From positions 100,215-164,214 of the forward strand of contig NJAL01000007.1 in the NCBI GenBank assembly GCA_002591725.1: 64,000 nucleotides of DNA, written 5' to 3'. The DNA is from Candidatus Didemnitutus mandela (GTDB lineage: Bacteria > Verrucomicrobiota > Verrucomicrobiia > Opitutales > Opitutaceae). The notes beneath the pieces were generated by a model. It did not search any database. It was not told where the DNA came from and saw only the letters and a list, made by a program, of their open reading frames with translations. A program made the position numbers and the translations under genes. Below are positions 52,123 to 63,651 of the stretch, piece by piece. The first letter of the stretch is position 1; each line of letters starts with the position of its first letter.

Positions 52123-53871
52123 TTAGCGATATTCCTCGTTTGTGAGTGCGTTTAGGATCTTGAAATTTTCTACGTGATAGTGCGAGTCGGCGCGGAAGGC
52201 GAGTTTGATCCCAAAAGTCTTTTCCATGCGCACGAGAAGATCGGCGTCCTCGGTACGGAGGCGTTCGAGAATTGAAGGATGCACGTAAACGCGAATCGAG
52301 TACTTCTGGCTGTCCTTGCGCGTTATGAGCCGGCGCGCGACGGACGACAGGCGGCGCTGGAGTTCGATTGACATCGTCGTGGCACTCTTCACTATGCCGC
52401 CGCCGTGGCAATACGGGCAATTGGTGTAGAGATTGGCCGAGAGCGATTCTTGTTGGCGCTGGCGGGTCATTTGCATGATGCCTAGCTGCGAGATCGGCAA
52501 AATATGGATCTTGGCTTTGTCTTCGGCCATGAGCTCGACCATCTTGTCGTAAACGGCTTGGCGATGGCGTTGCTCTTTCATGTCGATGAAGTCGAGGACG
52601 ATGAGGCCGCCGATATTGCGGAGGCGGATTTGGCGGGCGATTTCGATGCTGGCTTCTATGTTTACCTGTAGAATGGTGTTTTTTTCGTCGCCGGACTTCG
52701 ATTTGTGCGAACCGGTATTCACGTCGATGGCGATGAGGGCTTCGGTCTCGTCGATGACGATCTGGCCGCCCGACGGCAGGGTGACACGGCGCTGGAAAGT
52801 TTGCTCGATCTGGTGTTCGATTTTGTAGCGCTCAAAGATTGGGATTGTGTCTTTATAGTAGGCGATTTTTCCTTTCGAACGTGGCGAAATCATCGCAACG
52901 AAATCCTGGATACGCTTCAAGTCGGGTTCGTTGTCGATGAGCACGCGATCGACGTCTTCGGTGAGAAAATCGCGTACGGTGCGCTCGATGATGTCAGGTT
53001 CCTGGTAGAGACAGGAGGGGGTGGGGTCGGATGCTATCTTACGTGAGATTTCCTCCCATTTTTTGAGAAGCAGGTGCAGGTCGCGCACGAAGTAGCGGAT
53101 TTTTTTTCCTTCGCCGGCGGTGCGGACGATTACGCCCATGCCCTCGGGAAAGGTGAGTCCGTTGATGAGCTGTTTCAGGCGCTTGCGTTCCTTGGGATTT
53201 TCGATTTTTCGCGAGACGCCGCAGCCATCGGCGCAGGGCGTGAGTATTAGGTAGCGCCCAGGAATCGAGAAATTCGTTGTTGTGCGCGGACCTTTGCTGC
53301 CGATCGGACCTTTGGCGACTTGAACGACGATGTCGGTTCCAACTGGGTAGAGGCTGGGGATGTCTTTGACAGTTGGTTCGGATTTCCTTTTTTGGCCGCC
53401 CTTTTTTTTATTCACCCGCACGACTTCGACGGAGGAGTCAGTGGCAGCGGGAAGCATGTCCCAATAGTGCAAGAAGGCGTTTTTCGAATAGCCGATGTCG
53501 ACGAAGGCTGCTTTTAGGCCGGGATCGAGGTTTTTGATACGGCCTTTGTAGATGCTTCCCACCATCCGGTTATCAGATTCGCGTTCGATCTCGAAGCGGT
53601 CGAGCACTCCGTCGGCAAGGAGGGCAACACGCTTTTCAAGAGGCTCGGAGTTGATGGCTAGCTCGCGGAAGGAGCCTTTCTCCTTGCGAAAAATATTGAG
53701 GATTTTTTGGAGAAAAGGTCGACCTGCGGCTCTTTCTTGCGATTCCAACTTCAATTGGGTGGCAGGAAGAGATTCATTGTTGTGCGAAGGGAATAGAGTA
53801 GCGATTTCCACTTCATGGCTTTGGACGGCGTTCTGTGGCGAGGAGCTGGAATTGCGTGACTGATCGTTCAT
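52123..53871 (-). CDS. rne: Ribonuclease E/G family endoribonuclease
   Basis: A complete 582-residue frame from ATG 53871. RNase E/G enzymes cut single-stranded RNA in mRNA decay and rRNA processing. Residues about 1-65 are a variable N-tail; the S1 domain starts near residue 80 ([20 protein letters not shown]) and carries a Lys-rich insertion [13 protein letters not shown]. Catalytic metal ligands D383 (DVNTG) and D427 (LDFIDM) are spaced exactly as in E. coli RNase E, and the Zn-link cysteines C485/C488 (CPYC) that join the dimer are present. No long C-terminal scaffold follows, so no degradosome platform is expected. It follows rodA by 103 bases on the same strand, probably one operon. No Shine-Dalgarno (CCACCTCCACC before ATG). 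Confidence 0.95.
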   Translation of the reverse strand: MNDQSRNSSSSPQNAVQSHEVEIATLFPSHNNESLPATQLKLESQERAAGRPFLQKILNIFRKEKGSFRELAINSEPLEKRVALLADGVLDRFEIERESDNRMVGSIYKGRIKNLDPGLKAAFVDIGYSKNAFLHYWDMLPAATDSSVEVVRVNKKKGGQKRKSEPTVKDIPSLYPVGTDIVVQVAKGPIGSKGPRTTTNFSIPGRYLILTPCADGCGVSRKIENPKERKRLKQLINGLTFPEGMGVIVRTAGEGKKIRYFVRDLHLLLKKWEEISRKIASDPTPSCLYQEPDIIERTVRDFLTEDVDRVLIDNEPDLKRIQDFVAMISPRSKGKIAYYKDTIPIFERYKIEHQIEQTFQRRVTLPSGGQIVIDETEALIAIDVNTGSHKSKSGDEKNTILQVNIEASIEIARQIRLRNIGGLIVLDFIDMKEQRHRQAVYDKMVELMAEDKAKIHILPISQLGIMQMTRQRQQESLSANLYTNCPYCHGGGIVKSATTMSIELQRRLSSVARRLITRKDSQKYSIRVYVHPSILERLRTEDADLLVRMEKTFGIKLAFRADSHYHVENFKILNALTNEEYR

Positions 53872-53974
53872 GGTGGAGGTGGTCCCGTTGGATATGATCG
53901 GCGGAACCTCCTTGTGCGGTCGCGCGTAGCGCGGGATATTCCTGAAAAGCGGTCGATATTGCTGGAGAAATTCA

Positions 53975-55198
53975 TCAGAAGTTCTTCCGAAAACGATAGA
54001 CGCTTTGGACCAATCCTTGCAGCAAACAGCAGTTGATCAAAAAAGTTCCTCCGTAGCTGATAAAAGGGAGCGGTATTCCCGTAACTGGTACCAGCCCGAT
54101 CGTCATTGCGATGTTGACAAAGACATGCACCCCGCTGAGCACGGTGATGCCGAGAGCTAGTAAATGGCCGAAGCGATCACGGGCAAGACTGGCGACCCGT
54201 ATTCCATTCCACAAAACCGTGGCGAAGAGACCAATGACGGTTGTGCTTCCCAAAAAACCTTTCTCCTCGGCGATAACGGAAAAGATAAAATCGTTATGTG
54301 CGATACCGTGTGGCAAGTAGCCGAGTTTGGCCTGGATACCATTGGTCCAACCTTTCCCGGTAAACCCGCCTGAACCTATCGCGATCAACGATTGGTGCTG
54401 ACTCCAGTTAATGCCCATCGGATCGACCGTGCCCGGCGCGATGAAGGCCAGTATGCGATTGCGCTGATAGTCGTGTAACGGCAGCCAGGAATAAAGCTCG
54501 TAAGCGCCCTTGCCGTTGGTTGGGCTTAAATTGTTTTTTTGTAAAAAAATGTTGTATAGCCAGATATCAATTAAAAGAATTCCTAGGAAGAAGGAGAAAA
54601 CTCCGATAGCGATGCCAAAAAATTTCAGCGAAAGATTGGAAACGTAAAGCATGGCGAACACCATTGGAACGGTCACGAGAGCGGTTCCAAGATCGGGCTC
54701 GGCAAATATCAACAATATGGGGAAACCTGTCGCAAGTGCCAATTTAAAGAGTGCTTGCAGGGAATCGTGCACCGTGCCGATCTTGGTTCCGGTCAGGATC
54801 GAGGCTGCCATCACGAGTACCGCCAGCTTGGCGTTTTCCGAGGGTTGAAACGAGACCGGACCGAAGTCGATCCAGCGCCGTGCGCCCATGTGTGTCACCC
54901 CGATGCCCGGAATCAACACCAAGAACAACCCGGCAAGGCTGAATAGGTAGATCCAGTGCGACCAGCGCAGCCAAAGCTGGTAATCGATCAGCGAAGTGAT
55001 CGTGTAAACGCCTATGCCTACTAACAGCCAGACGATTTGATGCGTCCATTGTCCTTGCTTTGTGGCCAGTTGCGCGCTGTAAATAAAGGATACTCCGATC
55101 ATTACCAGAAGCACAAGGCAAACTGGTGTGATCCAATCCCATCTCTCGCGTGTCGAAGGTTTAAAAAGTTTGCTAAGATTTGTGCAGGAAAACTTCAC
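53975..55198 (-). CDS. rodA: RodA, SEDS-family peptidoglycan glycosyltransferase
   Basis: A complete 407-residue frame from GTG 55198. RodA polymerises lipid II into glycan strands for side-wall growth, with a class B PBP2 partner and MreBCD. Ten hydrophobic segments are readable. Diagnostic motifs are SFIYSAQ near the first helix, [31 protein letters not shown] (with the catalytic Asp), [13 protein letters not shown] and the C-terminal [18 protein letters not shown]. RodA-type rather than FtsW-type is inferred from the short N-tail and the neighbouring rne (a usual mreBCD-mrdA-rodA-rne order). No mrdA can be recognised in the decayed DNA upstream. A weak purine run (GAAGAAAA) lies 10-17 bases before the start; otherwise no Shine-Dalgarno. 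Confidence 0.95.
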   Translation of the reverse strand: MKFSCTNLSKLFKPSTRERWDWITPVCLVLLVMIGVSFIYSAQLATKQGQWTHQIVWLLVGIGVYTITSLIDYQLWLRWSHWIYLFSLAGLFLVLIPGIGVTHMGARRWIDFGPVSFQPSENAKLAVLVMAASILTGTKIGTVHDSLQALFKLALATGFPILLIFAEPDLGTALVTVPMVFAMLYVSNLSLKFFGIAIGVFSFFLGILLIDIWLYNIFLQKNNLSPTNGKGAYELYSWLPLHDYQRNRILAFIAPGTVDPMGINWSQHQSLIAIGSGGFTGKGWTNGIQAKLGYLPHGIAHNDFIFSVIAEEKGFLGSTTVIGLFATVLWNGIRVASLARDRFGHLLALGITVLSGVHVFVNIAMTIGLVPVTGIPLPFISYGGTFLINCCLLQGLVQSVYRFRKNF

Positions 55199-58100
55199 AT
55201 TTGATCGATTTTCTTCACTAAAGACTCCGAGCTCGATTGGGCAATGCCGCAGTAAGAATTCTAAAGGTACACGACGACGTAGTTCTTATGGAAACTGAGA
55301 AAATATTTGATAAAGATCTAGAAGTCAGGGGAAAATAGATGTTTCTCGCCGCGCGCGATCAGCTGTTACTTCATCGATAAGTTGCTCGATCTCGCCGAAC
55401 AATGTCCTGAATAACATAACTATCCTTGCCTCGCGAAGTGGCGAATAATCCATTCCTCCAGCGGCCGGCTGTACGAAGTACGAATAACAAATAGACGAAT
55501 GGCGTGATCGGATTGGTTCGATTAAAAATTCGCGATATAGTATTTCCACCAAAATTTTCCGGCCGATGAGCTAAATCTCCGCGGAAAAATTTTTCTGCCG
55601 TTCCCATTTATTAAATTGTGTTTCTGGAAAGCAAAGTGTCGAAGAAAGCCACTTCCCAAGCGGTAGTTGACAACCATTGTTTTCGGGAAAACGAAAAAAT
55701 GGTGGCGGTCCGATTAATGGCGATGGAAGAACACCGCTGAAATATCGGCGATTTCTCTCCCAAAAGTGGGCACGCTCTTGGCGTAAAGAACCGTCGTGTT
55801 GCTCGTGGGGGCAAACAATGCCAGGAGAATTTGCATGTTTTTTCGGCGAACTTTCTAGAAAAAATGTAGACCCGGTCGATATTCATGCGACTGTTGTGCG
55901 GGAGACATCAACCCGCGTCGTCGTGCTCGCGAGCCCGGGCAGCACCCAAAAAGATACCGCTCTACCGGATCCTCAAGCGCCACGCCGAAACTGGCGATGG
56001 TCAGGATCAGAAGCACCGCGAGCTATAGCCTAACCGGTTCGCCTTAGCCTGGGTAACTGGCGCAGGGGTTACTACGTGTGCCGCAAAGTCGTGCCACAAA
56101 CCAGGAGCCAGAGCAGCAAATCTTGCCGAAGACCCAGCTTTGTGCTATCGTGTTTGTGGTGATTTTTTGTGCGGTTTTTGTGCGAAAAATTAATTTCCGA
56201 TATCCTGACCCTATTTGAGAAAAACCTAGCGGCGATGTTGGCGCCGAATCCCTGACCCCAAAGCCGACTTTGCCGCGATGGCTTCTTTCGTTTTCTATTC
56301 CACCATTGCGAAATAAAAATAATATTAAGTTTATAGGCATTGTCAAAATTTCGATCAGTTACGATATCGTGACTGATCGATCGAAAGCGTGCGAGCCGAT
56401 ACATCGTTGATTTTTGTTTACTACAGAAGTAATTTCCGAGAGTGACTAGTCCGAGTCCAGCAGACAGCCTTGGCTTAGGGGGAAACTTCCAGCACCGCGT
56501 GATCGCTAGCAGGGCAAGGGCAATGAGGCTGTCTACAATACTGTTTGAGGCATCCTGGGTAAACGGATAAAAAACATCAGCGGGTTCGGTGGCCAGCGTG
56601 GGGACGAAAAAAGCAAAATTCCTCTGGCTGCGCAGAAAGTCAGTGCAACGGCGGGACGGTAGCAGAGCAGAGGGGAGCTATTGAATTCAAATTTGCGTCT
56701 AAACTTAGCAAGATTGATCAAAAGCAAGGGAAAGTTAGTCATATCCACTGCAATAAACGGGATCGAGGCGTAGCCGAGGAGATAATAGCGGAGCGGATGC
56801 GCGGATCCTGACTGGGCAAATTGTGCGAGAAAAACAGCGCGTAGTAAATCATGGCTGCGTTGTGCCCCCGGGGCCAGTAGGCTAAAGCGGTGCAAGTCGA
56901 AAATTAGATGCACTACACCCAGCACCAGGCGAGACCGACGTCCAGCTATTGAGGACGTTGTACTCCCACGGAATTCTTTTTTGTAGCGACCACCTTGTGG
57001 TCTAGCCGCCAGCCCACAAAAGAGCACTCCCTGCTACAATGCTAGCTGGGCGAAACTGAGTCTTAGCGATGTAGCCTACAGGAGGATGCCTAGCAAAACT
57101 ACATTACCACCAAGCTGCAAAAGCAACATGAGAGAAGTGGCAATGCACAGCATTCTAAAGGTCACAGGCTAGCGGAAGAGCGATTGACGATATCGATAAC
57201 AAATCATATATATTATTTATATATATAACCATGGCGAGAAACATGGAAAAATTTTATATATATAACTAAGAGTTATGGTGAGTTACATAGCTTTTCCAAG
57301 AAAAACGCAGCGATTGCTTCAACGGGCCAATCGTTCATGCAAGTATGGGGTGCTTTACTATTAGGAAAAATGTGGGCGCTCGTTCTAGGTTTTCACAGGG
57401 GAGGTTAGGGAAGTACCTAGCGCCGCAGCATAGTCCACATTTTTTCGCGATACGATAAGATCCCCAGCATAGATGGATTGGCCCGCTCAAAATCAAGCTA
57501 GGTATGCGGAGTGCGGCGGTTGACCTGGGCTTGGCCTGGATTACTCCACACAAGCAAGGTGTTGCCGGCAAGTTGTTCGACTAGGTCGGTCAGATTGGCC
57601 GTGTGCTGCGCTTTGGCACAGCTCTTTCAAGAGGCACTGAACTTGTTTTCGATGGGCTCAAATTAGGTTATCTTATAGTGTCTTATAGTCTTTGGTAGGG
57701 GGCAAAACGTTCCAAAGGCCGGTGCTGGTAGATGAAGCTGCCACCGAGATGGGAAACGGCCCAGCTGCTTTTATTGCGCGACGCCTTACGTGAGATGGCT
57801 CGGGTCGAGCATCAGCGCCATGTCGGGCTAGTATCTTCGTAGTGTTCGGCAAGTTTGAGTTCTTTTACTTCGCAATCACTTCGCAATCGTCCCGGCGGCG
57901 GGAAAATCGGCTTTTTTCGTGAGACTGTCTGGTAGCCGGATTTGCAGTTGGGCGTTGCCGAGGAGCAATTGATGTAGCCCAAAAAATAGGGCATGGGCCA
58001 TGCTGCCTTGGTCGTAAATCAGCATTATAACTTCGAGTCCGTCGCGCCGTAAGTCGACTGCTGGTTTGCTGAGCCTGTGCGGAGGTTTAAAACTGCCATT

Positions 58101-58570
58101 AAATTCGCTTCCGCTAACAACGAGCAGACTTAGCCGGAGTGCGACGGAGGTGAGCGGATAGCCGAAGATTGGTGATACACGAACGAGTGCCACTGACCGA
58201 GTCCGACTAGTTGTGCTGAAGGCTGGCTTGCCGCGAGTGCGCCAAGCCGCCCACTTGGCTAGAAGGAAAAGGAGAAGGTGAAAAACAGCAGTGCTAGCGA
58301 GATAAACGACAACCCGACTATTCCGAACTGCAGGATATTACGTATCCTTGTCCCTCCCACGAGGTTGGACGAAAAGGATACGGATACGCCACGCCATACC
58401 GCATTGCGTGTCAAAACTGGAATCGTATAGGGGCATGGCTGCCGAGATGGAGAAAAAACAACATCCACGTGCCACATCGTTTCCTCGCTGAGGTAGGACA
58501 ATGCGAGCGTTACCTGCGGCAGACCTAGCACGACAGTAAACTTGCTAACGCCGACCAATGTGGTGGCATT
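55199..58570. other. Unassigned debris upstream of rodA, with AT-rich core
   Basis: No gene can be named. Minus-strand frames at 56533-57027 (RLVLGVVHLIFDLHRFS, YYLLGYASIPFIAVDMTN) and 58259-58558 (ILQFGIVGLSFISLALLFF) look like membrane-protein fossils; a frame at 57876-58193 reads PIFGYPLTSVALRLSLLVVS and is protein-like. 57190-57290 is very AT-rich with repeated ATATAT. I looked for penicillin-binding protein 2 (mrdA) text, expected before rodA, and did not find it. Confidence 0.35.
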
Positions 58571-58589
58571 TGAATGGGTCTGATTTGAA

Positions 58590-59420
58590 ATAAGAGGAAG
58601 GCGTCGAAGCTCGGTTGGGAAGTAAAGGCATTGAGGTGCACGGGTGTTTTATATGTTGCGCTGAAATCCGGAGGAATGGGATTCGGATTGTTCCGCCTTC
58701 TGACCGGGACTAATGCCACACATGCGTGGATTCTCGACGACGATGTGCTCGCGGAGCCAGAGACGCTCGCTGCGATACTCCGGACGGTGGAGGTTTCTGG
58801 ATGTCGACGTGGTATTGCTGTCTCGCTTTAGACGGGCGCGGTCTCATTGTCTGTTTCCCAGGTCCGTTCGAGCAGCCGGCGTGGAATGTGATTTGCTAAG
58901 GGACCACGCCTGAGGAATTTCGCCGCCGCTGCGGCCGACCGGCGGCTGCAGCTCGAACTGAGCAACGTGGGGCAATCCTGTTTCATTTGGCGCTGTGCCT
59001 TGGAAACGGTCTGGCTTATCACAGAAGAATTTTGGTATCAGACCACGAATATATCGAATATACGTTACGATTCTCGGCTCGGTTTCGCCGTGTACTCGTG
59101 TCGGTGAAACTGTGTTCGTGCCTGCCGCAGGCTGGAGAAGCCGAAATGGCGTTGGATTAAGGATCGATGGTCGCTACAGAATAATACATTTCTCAACCGT
59201 TCTGCTGACTCATGGTTAGGACGCTTTTGGGCATTTTCCGGACAATCACTATCGTTACTCGCACCGGCATTGAGCTGCTGACGGGTCCGTATTCGAGCTG
59301 CTGTTGGGGTTTTACGCGAGGCGGTTTTGGAAAAAACGGTTGGACACCGACGAATTCTGAGCGGCCGAGCCAAGGAGTCGCTGAACAGCGCCCGGCACTT
59401 CTTCAACCGTAAGCATCGCG
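58590..59420 (+). pseudogene. GT2-family glycosyltransferase, degraded
   Basis: The piece GGMGFGLFRLLTGTNATHAW then ILDDDVLAEPETLAAILRTV (about 58672-58790) is a GT2 catalytic core: a glycine-rich donor loop followed by the DDD metal motif and EPETLAALL. Downstream, other frames give RIVCFPGPFEQPAWNVI-like text (about 58850-58890), DHEYIEYTLRFSARFRRVLV (about 59042-59100; family: ED-EFxLRLxxRxRxVxV), LPQAGEAEMALD and FYARRFWKKRL-like text. The order fits rhamnosyl- or galactofuranosyl-type GT2 enzymes of surface polysaccharide synthesis. At least five frame changes occur, and the gene start is not traceable. Confidence 0.65.
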
Positions 59421-60422
59421 GATGCAGTTCGGTGTGGCGAATCAGTAGTTGTGGAGACATGGGTTGCAGAGACACGGTTTGTTTTCAATCTAACCCAGGT
59501 TTTGGGTGCTGCGGCTCGAAAAGCTCCGGCAATTTGCGGCTAGAGGACCGTGAAGGTTGCACATCAAACAAAGCGGCTAGATGCCACGGCCCGGAGTTAT
59601 TTCCCCATAAACCGATCAGCGATTTAGAAGCTGGCTGAGGTCCGTGAGCGTGTTGTTGAACAAGGTGACGTTCCCGTTGGCGTGGCCTAGCCCGCAAGCA
59701 AGCGTTTCAAATAGTCGTTCAGTCAGAGACGGATTGGCTGGCTGGCATCGCTGTGGATGATTAGAATAATTCCCATTTATGGCTTGTGTGGTCGCTCGCG
59801 CGGATGTGGGAGCGTTTAGCCGAAACACTCGGCTAGTTCCTACCAACACGGGATTTGGTGCAGCTGCGATGGCGCGACCAAGCTAATTAGCTAGTGAAAG
59901 CCGAAAACTGCTCTGTGCGAAGGGCCGGTTTGCAATGGCGCACTGCTCAGCGCGAGCAACAGGTGATGGTGATCCGCGCGGATTGTGTCGAGCGTTACAC
60001 TGCGGTTGCAAAGCGGCAGTGGCGCAAGGTGGCTACGATTGCGCCGAGTTTGCACTAGCGTGGCAGATCGTATTTATTGCGAAGTGCCGTTTATGGAGTG
60101 GCGAATGGGAGTAATTCGACCGTTTGGAGAAAAACGGCCGGAGCAGCCGTACACGTGTGGCTTGTGGCGAGCGGCGTCAAACAAGCGTGATCGGATGCGG
60201 CGAACAGAAACGGCACGGCAAGGGCGATGGCCGCCGATGTCCTAGGGGGGGGCGACGATACAAGCGAACACAGAGGCGCGTTGTCCAGCGGAGGCTCGGT
60301 AGGGGACGTTTCTGATTTTCACGATGCTGATCAACGTACTGGGTACTCTGAGCTTCTAATTTACGGCTGGGCGTGATCGAAATTGGCCGTCGTACGGGGT
60401 GGTGAGTATCAACACGTTCTTC

Positions 60423-60446
60423 GCAATAGCACTCAATTGCTATTGC
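60423..60446. repeat. Perfect 8-bp inverted repeat
   Basis: GCAATAGC and GCTATTGC flank an 8-base loop (ACTCAATT). A second perfect hairpin begins 22 bases downstream. Confidence 0.6.
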
Positions 60447-60468
60447 GCCCCGGGGGGTAACTATTCAT

Positions 60469-60488
60469 ATGCCTCCTGCTGGAGGCAT
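60469..60488. repeat. Perfect 8-bp inverted repeat with TGCT loop
   Basis: ATGCCTCC and GGAGGCAT flank TGCT. No T run follows, so it is not a plain terminator; it pairs with the adjacent hairpin at 60423-60446. Confidence 0.6.
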
Positions 60489-61179
60489 CCAGCAAGGCCT
60501 CAATGCACTCTTGGTACACTACCGTTGCTTCTGGGATATCTCAATTTCTGGGAATCCCGGGGACGAGTACTGGTGGCGTTGTTGGCTCTACCGTTCGCCA
60601 TTCTCGACAGCGTAACTCGTCTTCCTCACGATGATTTTTGCGGTAGTATGGAGATAACAGCAGGGGGCGAGGCGCGGTGATGCACACGTGGTCCGGTCTC
60701 GTCGTTTTTTTGCGATGCTCGGGCTCGTGCAACTGACCGCTTCACTCCACGACCGGCACAGCTTGGGGATTTGGTCTGTCTAGTGTTGAGCGGTTGCGGC
60801 TGGGCATCGATTCATCGGCCAGAATTGTGTCTCATATGGTAGGATTAGACGATCTACGGCTGCGAGGAGCACGCTTCTCGTTGCTCGGATTCGGTTGAGC
60901 AAAAAGACATTCTGACCACGGTTTTGTATCTGGGGTGGAAGGTGGCGGTGTTTGGCCGGCGGTGCAAGTGCCGGCATTGTTGGTTTACACGTTCGTTGGC
61001 GCGGACCGAATCGTGGCGACGGATGGCGGACGGGTTTTATGCGGCGCGCTGGATCGGAATGGTCATTTAGAAAGCCACCTTTGGGCCTATGCAATTGCGC
61101 AAACGATGGAGCCGACGGGGAAGAAACGACGTTTCGGTGAATTCAGGATATATGTTGGGCCGGGCCGGCAATTGATTTT

Positions 61180-61199
61180 CTCGCGCCGCCGGGCGCGAG
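61180..61199. repeat. Perfect GC-rich 8-bp inverted repeat
   Basis: CTCGCGCC and GGCGCGAG flank GCCG; very stable in RNA. On the minus strand it is followed by GAAAATCAATT, without a T run. Confidence 0.6.
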
Positions 61200-63651
61200 G
61201 TTGACTTCGCCCTGGACTTCCGATTCTGTGTTTTGGATTCTCTTTCGCAATGGCGACTCGAAGGTTTTCGCAGCCTTTCAAATCTTCCTCCGTACTGCAA
61301 TTTCCTGTTCGAGCACACGCATTACGAATTTATTTAAGTTTTTCAAAAAATTAACACCACCATCTTGTGGATGTAATATGTGTGTTACTTAGTCAACAAA
61401 GATCCGCATAGGCCTAAAGCCGCTAAAGCTCTATTTTTACGCCTATCGTCACGAGAGTCTCTTCCTCGAGATGGTCGCGAAAATTTATGGCGACCTCGCC
61501 GAAGTACTGTAGCTGCGCAAATTCACAATCATCTCCGACTGGAAGGTCTGCGACGGCTTTACCTCATAGGGAACGATGGAGTAAACTTTCTAAAGGAAGG
61601 GCAAGTGAGCTCCGTGGTAGCGGTGTCTGGGGGCCGGCCCTCGCAAAACGCCGCTGATAAGTCGGATAGGCTCCGCAGAATGAGTGGGAAACGGCCATCT
61701 TGGCTGGTGCCGACGACTGCAGTTGGGCGTACATTTATTGAAACTGCTGAGCTTGTTCGTTCGTTTGTTGGACGTCATCCGCCGGCATCGCGTGGATCGA
61801 CTTGTTGGTTTATTTCATCTTGCTTGATAGGGGGAGAATCTAGCGTCCGATTCCGGCGAAGCAAAGAAAAACGTGGGCGATGAGCTTTTGACGGCCTGCA
61901 CACGGCGGCGGTGTCTATAATTTAAAAAACATCTCGTCGTTCCCGCCAAGGACAACCTGCACTGATTCAAATGGGAGGCCTATACAACGTGGCTGAGCGA
62001 CATGGCGCTCGTCGTGCTAGCTTACTAGCTGAAGGCTGGGGGGAATGATGGTAGAGTACGCTTGCTCTCGTCGTGGCAGGCGGTTGGTATCAGCGCGGCG
62101 CGCATGATCGGCTAATAGATTGGTTACGATCTGTGCGTTAATCGCCGCTTGGCAAACGCGCTGAGTTGTTCAAATGTGTGATGTTCGCGCTGCTCGGGGC
62201 TGGCATATTTCTTTGCGCACTTTCTCGGTGCGTCGTGCGGCCTCCATTTACGCCAGTACCGCGATCTGGTGGCGAAGGTGTTTTTTGTGATCATACCTGG
62301 CCAGAAAAGTGGCTGCTGCGGTGCTCGCCGACTAAGTACCCGATCAAATCTACAGCAAATCTGGCAAGCAGCGTAGCCTACACAACAACTGTTCACGCTA
62401 TCCGCGATTTTTATCATGATCAACAATCGCTATATGCCGGCCTAAGTCCACCCGTGGAACTGGGCGACGTTGACCCTGATCGCAATATGGTCGGCATGTT
62501 GATCTGGCACTCCTCATTCCTTTAACCGCAAGAACAGGTGTGTCTACGCGTGATAATATTCGCTTGCCGGCGCTGCCGACGTTGCAATGCGAGGTGGCCT
62601 TGAATCGCGTGCAGGCTATCGTGGACCACACACTTCGTGGCGTGTTATTCGGTGTAGCTGACGCTTTTTGTCAACACTTCGCTGCTTGTGGATTCCGTGT
62701 TGACTACGTCGAATAGGCTGGTGCAAAATTTCTAGACAATCTATTAATAAGTTACCGTTACGCACATCATTTTGATTGGAAACATTATCTAAATAACGTA
62801 TAAAGAGCGCGTGGACATCGCGCCAAAGTGAAGGTGGATGCGGAGATGAAACCGTGATGCCACGTGTGGCGGCGGGTACGGTCCATTTCCCGGGGTAAGC
62901 TAGACTGCCCTAACAGCCCGTTGATGATCCCGCCGACGTTGCGTATGAACGGTACGAATCCAGCGATATTCTATCATATTCTATCGATTCATAACAGGAT
63001 CCAGCACGATATTGGCCTAGCCGGAAGCGATGAACAAGTAGCTATAGGCGCTGTATAAGCGCTGCCCTAAGCATGGTAATAGCATAGCTAAGCAAGCCGT
63101 TCGACTGCGACTCCGTTTTGGTGCATCACCGGCGTCAACCAATCGTACGTGGGCAAAGTGGTGGCGGAGAGCTCCGTGGTGGCTCGGTTTGTCGCCAACG
63201 ACGAGTTGGCCTGAAATTGGTTGATGGAATGCAGCCGAACACCGGCTGACCTTCGTGGAACAGCATGATCAGCGTGCCGAAAAGCGGCATGTTGGTGGTG
63301 AGTAATTTCATGTTGTCGACAGGGCCGGGTCGAGCGCTCACATAAATTTAGTGTTCGTGTTTTTTGCTCAGAATTCCTCGTCGAGGATGCCGTGGCCATG
63401 GAAACCATAGTTGATCAGCTGGCTTACCACCTCTTCCACCCCTGCGATCGGCGAGGGTGATTGGCGATTGGTTGGACTTGAATTTTACGATGACATCACA
63501 ACGACCGAAAGGCGGGCGGATGAAGTTGCCGCTGGCGCGGGCGAGTCCGCCGAGAAAGCTGGGGTAGAAATTGATATTCATGGTCGGAAGAGAGAAAAGA
63601 TCTCGGCATCGTGCGAAAGTTGGCAAATTTGTCTGACTAAACCGAAAAACC

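Larger units (their letters stand above)
59425..63640. other. Long stretch of unassigned decayed DNA
   Basis: Over 4 kb without an intact gene. Protein-like pieces: LGYLNFWESRGRVLVALLAL PFAILDSV (about 60528-60610), VEGGGVWPAVQVPALLVYTF (about 60938-60995), and LPALPTLQCEVALNRVQAIV (about 62568-62625), DHTLRGVLFGVADAF. On the minus strand MKLLTTNMPLFGTLIMLFHE (about 63312-63255) faintly recalls a GspF-type type II secretion protein. None is firm. Several perfect hairpins occur (60423-60488, 61180-61199). Confidence 0.3.

Noticed and set aside
52580..53046. Plus-strand frames inside rne
   Set aside because: They are antisense shadows of the intact RNase E/G gene.
63090..63341. GspF-type protein on the minus strand
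   Set aside because: One short piece (MPLFGTLIMLFH) recalls GspF, but the flanking text does not continue the family.
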